From assembly GCF_030696665.1 (NCBI RefSeq), contig NZ_JAUYRV010000040.1, positions 62,001 to 126,000 of the forward strand: 64,000 bases of DNA. Direction: 5' to 3'. How positions within the stretch are numbered: position 1 is the first letter of the stretch; the number at the start of each line of letters is the position of its first letter. The position numbers were made by a program, and so were the translations under genes. Source of the stretch: Novosphingobium sp. Lineage in GTDB: Bacteria; Pseudomonadota; Alphaproteobacteria; Sphingomonadales; Sphingomonadaceae. Below are positions 62,201 through 64,000 of this stretch, in pieces. Below the pieces are notes generated by a model. It searched no databases and had not been told where the DNA came from. It saw only the letters and a list, made by a program, of their open reading frames with translations.

Positions 62201-62409
62201 TTGCCGGGAAGCTGGGCGATACCGTGGCGAACTTTGAAGACGGGGACCAGTTCCGCCTGACGCCCGATTCCATGAAATCGGGCTGGACCGCCGAAGCGCG
62301 CGTGCTGGCGGGCGGGATGGACTATACCTGGCAGTTGGCAGGCGGGGCCGAGCAGATTCAGGGCACTGTCGATTATTCGGTGCGCGGATCGCTGAGCATC
62401 GCGTTTTGA
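59233..62409 (+). CDS. Autotransporter with beta-helical passenger
   Basis: The ATG at 59233 has GAGGGG upstream; the one at 59218 does not. The 1058 residues begin with a signal peptide (LALLVPQVARA), then a long Asn/Gly/Ser/Asp-rich passenger (about 36-700) whose repeated short turns (SNAGAITV, SNTGTIAV, NSGTISAT) indicate a right-handed beta-helix, and a C-terminal autotransporter barrel (about 785-1058) ending RGSLSIAF with the expected terminal Phe. No protease or adhesin domain is obvious; surface adhesion is a guess. Confidence 0.9.
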   Translation: MDHLRSTTFLATLAGAPIALALLVPQVARAATDISADRTTPVKTSEAGDVWIGDDGSITLDNGGTAVTVDSNNTVGLDDGGYIENTGGNDGDTGILVNAGRTTEISNAGAITVTEDFTAEDTDSNGIADGPIASASNRYGIHVAAGAASAGSIENSGTIKVDGLNSGGIVVDSDFSGDISNTGTIAVLGDNSVGISTRNVTGDVSVEGSVSVIGAGAQAVVLNGDIDGAFTIQGTISQASTYTTDDSTSLTLSRTALRTGKAVVEVTGNVSDGILLAGVPYDLSDTDTDEDDDGVADTSEINGSISSVGNSPALLVGGTDNIVIGGAVARDGTFSLGIDGAITASSVYSNTDAFAVVIGGKGGTVSMANGIGVSGSVTATTVDQKAVAILINQGATVPSLTNSGTISATLSSPGEGTAYAIQDLSGTLSTINNSGFITASGSSTDDLRAIDLSANTSGVTIKQSLNAIDKDAQEEEQAEDDYDADSATVYTAITGDIHTGSGNDMLDVASGRIYGDSYLNAGSDSVLLSGDSGYEGDIYFGTGTATMGMSGTSYFEGNVDLAGSLGTLTLGDTARFAGTLSNADNLDVIVNGGSFGASEVAVLRFDSLTVNSGGALNVYIDGEKGTASQIVVNTANFASGSKVSATISSLENAEGSYTILTAGTLEGSPTFDATTTELPVLFNGDVSVVGETLVLDVSRKTATELGLTAPQSAAYEAIYTQATAVELLGSSLLQVDDVAGLQGQFNQLLPDYAGGVFDFVTRSGRLASRHLMDDSSLFDISNAGGWLEPIYFRGSKDETGTAGFKVKGFGMSSGMERVTDIGNVGLSFAYTKGDIATGDYQTIDASNYELGAFWRMASGPFYAYAKASVGRVSLSSTRTFTGEVDTATLSYSATGSWKGWTAGAQGGASYKLDLGSGLSLRPMAKFDYYRLSENGFTESGSEAIYLEVAKRTSSLLTGTGSMTASWSAGEVTRDARPLTLELEGGYRSRLAGKLGDTVANFEDGDQFRLTPDSMKSGWTAEARVLAGGMDYTWQLAGGAEQIQGTVDYSVRGSLSIAF

Positions 62410-62415
62410 TGGGAT

Positions 62416-62448
62416 GCGGGGGCGGCTGGCGCTGCCCCCGCTGTTTTT
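62416..62448 (+). terminator. Terminator after the autotransporter
   Basis: GCGGGGGC (62416-62423) pairs with GCCCCCGC (62434-62441), followed by TGTTTTT. It starts seven bases after the autotransporter stop. Confidence 0.85.
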
Positions 62449-62452
62449 CATG

Positions 62453-63769
62453 TTACGCCAGCGCATTGGCCTTGGCGATGGCGGCATAGACCGCAGCGCT
62501 GGGCTTTGGCGTGCGCACGAAGGTTACCGGATCGACCGAGGCCAGCCCGAATTTGGGCTTGTACCCGAAGATCCATTCGAAGTTGTCTATAAGCGACCAG
62601 TGGCAATAGCCAAGGACGGGCACGCCCTGGTCCATCGCCTGCTTCAGGCCCACAAGCGCCGCCGGGATGAGGGTCGCGCGCACAGCATCGCTATCGGTGC
62701 CGACGCCATGTTCGGACACCAGCACCGGGCGTCCGGTTACGGCGTGGGCATAGCGCACCGCGCCTGCAAGCGAGCCGGGCCAGACTTCGGCCCCGCCCCA
62801 GTTGACCGTTGCGCCAGCAGGCGCAGGAACACGGCCCTTGGCATCCCACATGGCGCGCTCATAATTCTGCACACCGATGAAATCATCCGCTTTGGCAAGT
62901 TCCAGCCATGCGCCGTAGAGTTCTGCGCGAATGCGATCACGGATCGAATTGCGACCGACCGCCTGATCATCCAGCATGGCAAGTGAAACGCCGACAGGCA
63001 GATTGGGGCGCACCGCCTTGATCGCCGTGCGAGCGGCGGCATGGGCGGCGAGCAGGCCTTTCTGCAAATCGGGCAGGTCTTCGATTCCCGCGACGTTGGC
63101 GCAGACAAAGCGCTTTACGCCGAGGCGGCGGGCGGCGGTTTCGATGGTGCGCTTTTGCATGTCCCACACCGGCGGGGGGAGCATCGGTTTGAGGATCAGC
63201 AGGATGTTGGGTTCGTTCAGCGTGATGACCGAATGCATCACATCGCCCATCGCCTGCGTGACGCGGGTGCAATAGCGGGCAAAAAGTTCGGTGCTTTCCG
63301 GGTTCGTCCAGCCACCTTGCGCGCTGAACCAGAGCGGCGCGGTGAAGTGGCTGTAGGTGACGATGGGGGCCAGCCCGCGCGCCCGGCAGCCTTCGATCAC
63401 GCGGCGGTAGTGGGCGAGCATCGCGGGGCTGAAACGCCCTTTCTCAGGTTCGATGCGCGCCCATTCAATGCCGAAGCGGTAGCTGTTCAGGCCAAGATCG
63501 CGCGCAAGATCAAGGTCGCGTTCCCACAACAAGAAACTGTTGGCCGCATCGCCCGATGGCTCGGCAAAGATGGTGGGCTGCTGGTTTTCCAGAAACCACA
63601 GGTCCGAGGAGGTGTTGTTGCCCTCAATCTGGTGCGGTGCGGTGGCCGCGCCCCACAGGAAGCCCGACGGGAAAGCTTTGGAAGCGGCTTTGCCTTGCGG
63701 TGTGCGGGCGATGGCGGGCGTTGCGGCCAGTGCCATGCCCCCGGCAAGGGCGGTGCGGCGATCAAACAT
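62453..63769 (-). CDS. Exported glycoside hydrolase family 1 beta-glucosidase
   Basis: Start at MFDRRTALAGGM (ATG 63769) with GGGAGAG upstream; the track ORF is longer. The signal has a twin-arginine-like DRRTAL, so Tat export is possible. The 438 residues contain FPSGFLWGAATAPHQIEG at the N terminus, acid/base Glu in ITLNEPN and a nucleophile Glu in LVSEHGVG (usually TENG). It cleaves beta-glycosides outside the cytoplasm; an exported GH1 is less common than a cytosolic one. Confidence 0.9.
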   Translation of the reverse strand: MFDRRTALAGGMALAATPAIARTPQGKAASKAFPSGFLWGAATAPHQIEGNNTSSDLWFLENQQPTIFAEPSGDAANSFLLWERDLDLARDLGLNSYRFGIEWARIEPEKGRFSPAMLAHYRRVIEGCRARGLAPIVTYSHFTAPLWFSAQGGWTNPESTELFARYCTRVTQAMGDVMHSVITLNEPNILLILKPMLPPPVWDMQKRTIETAARRLGVKRFVCANVAGIEDLPDLQKGLLAAHAAARTAIKAVRPNLPVGVSLAMLDDQAVGRNSIRDRIRAELYGAWLELAKADDFIGVQNYERAMWDAKGRVPAPAGATVNWGGAEVWPGSLAGAVRYAHAVTGRPVLVSEHGVGTDSDAVRATLIPAALVGLKQAMDQGVPVLGYCHWSLIDNFEWIFGYKPKFGLASVDPVTFVRTPKPSAAVYAAIAKANALA

Positions 63770-63892
63770 GGACTCTCCCGTAGAAATGCTTTGATTCCAT
63801 CGTATCGGATTTTGTCCATCACGAGAAATAGCATATTGTCGGCCTGCCATCGCCTGAGCCTATGCATCGCAACCGCCAAACCTAACGGCCAT

Positions 63893-63908
63893 TGTCATGG
63901 GCATGACA
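63893..63908. promoter_or_regulatory. TGTCATG-GG-CATGACA dyad upstream of the glucosidase
   Basis: A perfect 7-bp-arm dyad 124 bases upstream of the GH1 ATG in the 231-base stretch to the window end, which otherwise holds no recognisable gene. It may be an operator for the glucosidase or for a gene beyond the edge. Confidence 0.4.
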
Positions 63909-64000
63909 GGACTGTTGTGTGGGAGTCAGCCCCGCCAAAGCGCATTGTCACCCCGTAGCCGCCAACACGATGCGGCAGGTTTATCGAGGGGTGTCGGTCC

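Noticed and set aside
63041-63958. 305-codon plus-strand ORF across the glucosidase
   Set aside because: Antisense shadow of the GH1 gene; translation is low-complexity and extends into its promoter region.

Overview
This GC-rich, densely packed chromosomal window reads as an alphaproteobacterium of the order Sphingomonadales, probably Novosphingobium or a close relative. That placement is inferred from protein character (HIG1 protein, Cdc48-type AAA ATPase, YidC/EngB block, DUF6454 and COG4798 proteins), from repeat families typical of sphingomonads, and from promoters of the TTGAC-N17-TA form. I see no insertion sequence, integrase, CRISPR array, rRNA or prophage.

Layout. Positions 1-4785 hold the end of a flagellar export and filament operon (fliP, cut by the left edge, then fliQ, fliR, flhB, fliD, fliS). 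Positions 5039-12548 hold chemotaxis genes: a divergent CheB-like gene that has lost its catalytic histidine, then a coupled operon STAS-cheA-cheR-cheB-cheD-cheY-cheW plus an unknown 84-residue gene. No receptor and no cheZ are present. Positions 12558-17326 carry a serine hydrolase pair, a divergent LysR regulator, a GST and an NDUFA9-like protein. Two tRNAs (Leu-CAG, Lys-TTT) follow, then folK (apparent CTG start), aguB, an exported methyltransferase-like protein, msrA, dapE and a second GST. The conserved rpmH-rnpA-yidD-yidC-engB operon lies at 23128-26437. Positions 26604-37802 carry an HWE histidine kinase, a Cdc48-like ATPase, a universal stress protein with an FNR-like box, a sterol desaturase-family hydroxylase, a spermidine synthase-like protein and an S10 peptidase. 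Positions 38062-42503 carry an acyl-CoA ligase/P450 pair and a sugar transporter. Positions 42609-46175 hold a DUF983 protein, a ferritin-like/acyltransferase/DUF1295 set and a lower-GC orphan gene resembling an immunity protein. Positions 46479-56820 carry a 5'-nucleotidase, TetR, a nuclease, several tiny genes, an acyl-CoA dehydrogenase-type oxidoreductase, PduO, HIG1, GluQRS, a 27-residue microprotein and guaA. The right end has a half-length asparaginase, a sigma/putative anti-sigma pair divergent from a large autotransporter, and a GH1 glucosidase.

The strongest unexplained pattern is a family of four elements, each exactly 90 bp, made of two covarying hairpins. All four sit 27-41 nt after a stop codon, in the same orientation relative to the upstream gene. 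A fifth, unrelated 90-bp double hairpin (31-bp perfect arms) sits between the P450 and the transporter. Other leads are the catalytically broken CheB, a candidate terminator-ended sRNA at 30397-30506, a microprotein with a perfect Shine-Dalgarno, and several operator-like palindromes.
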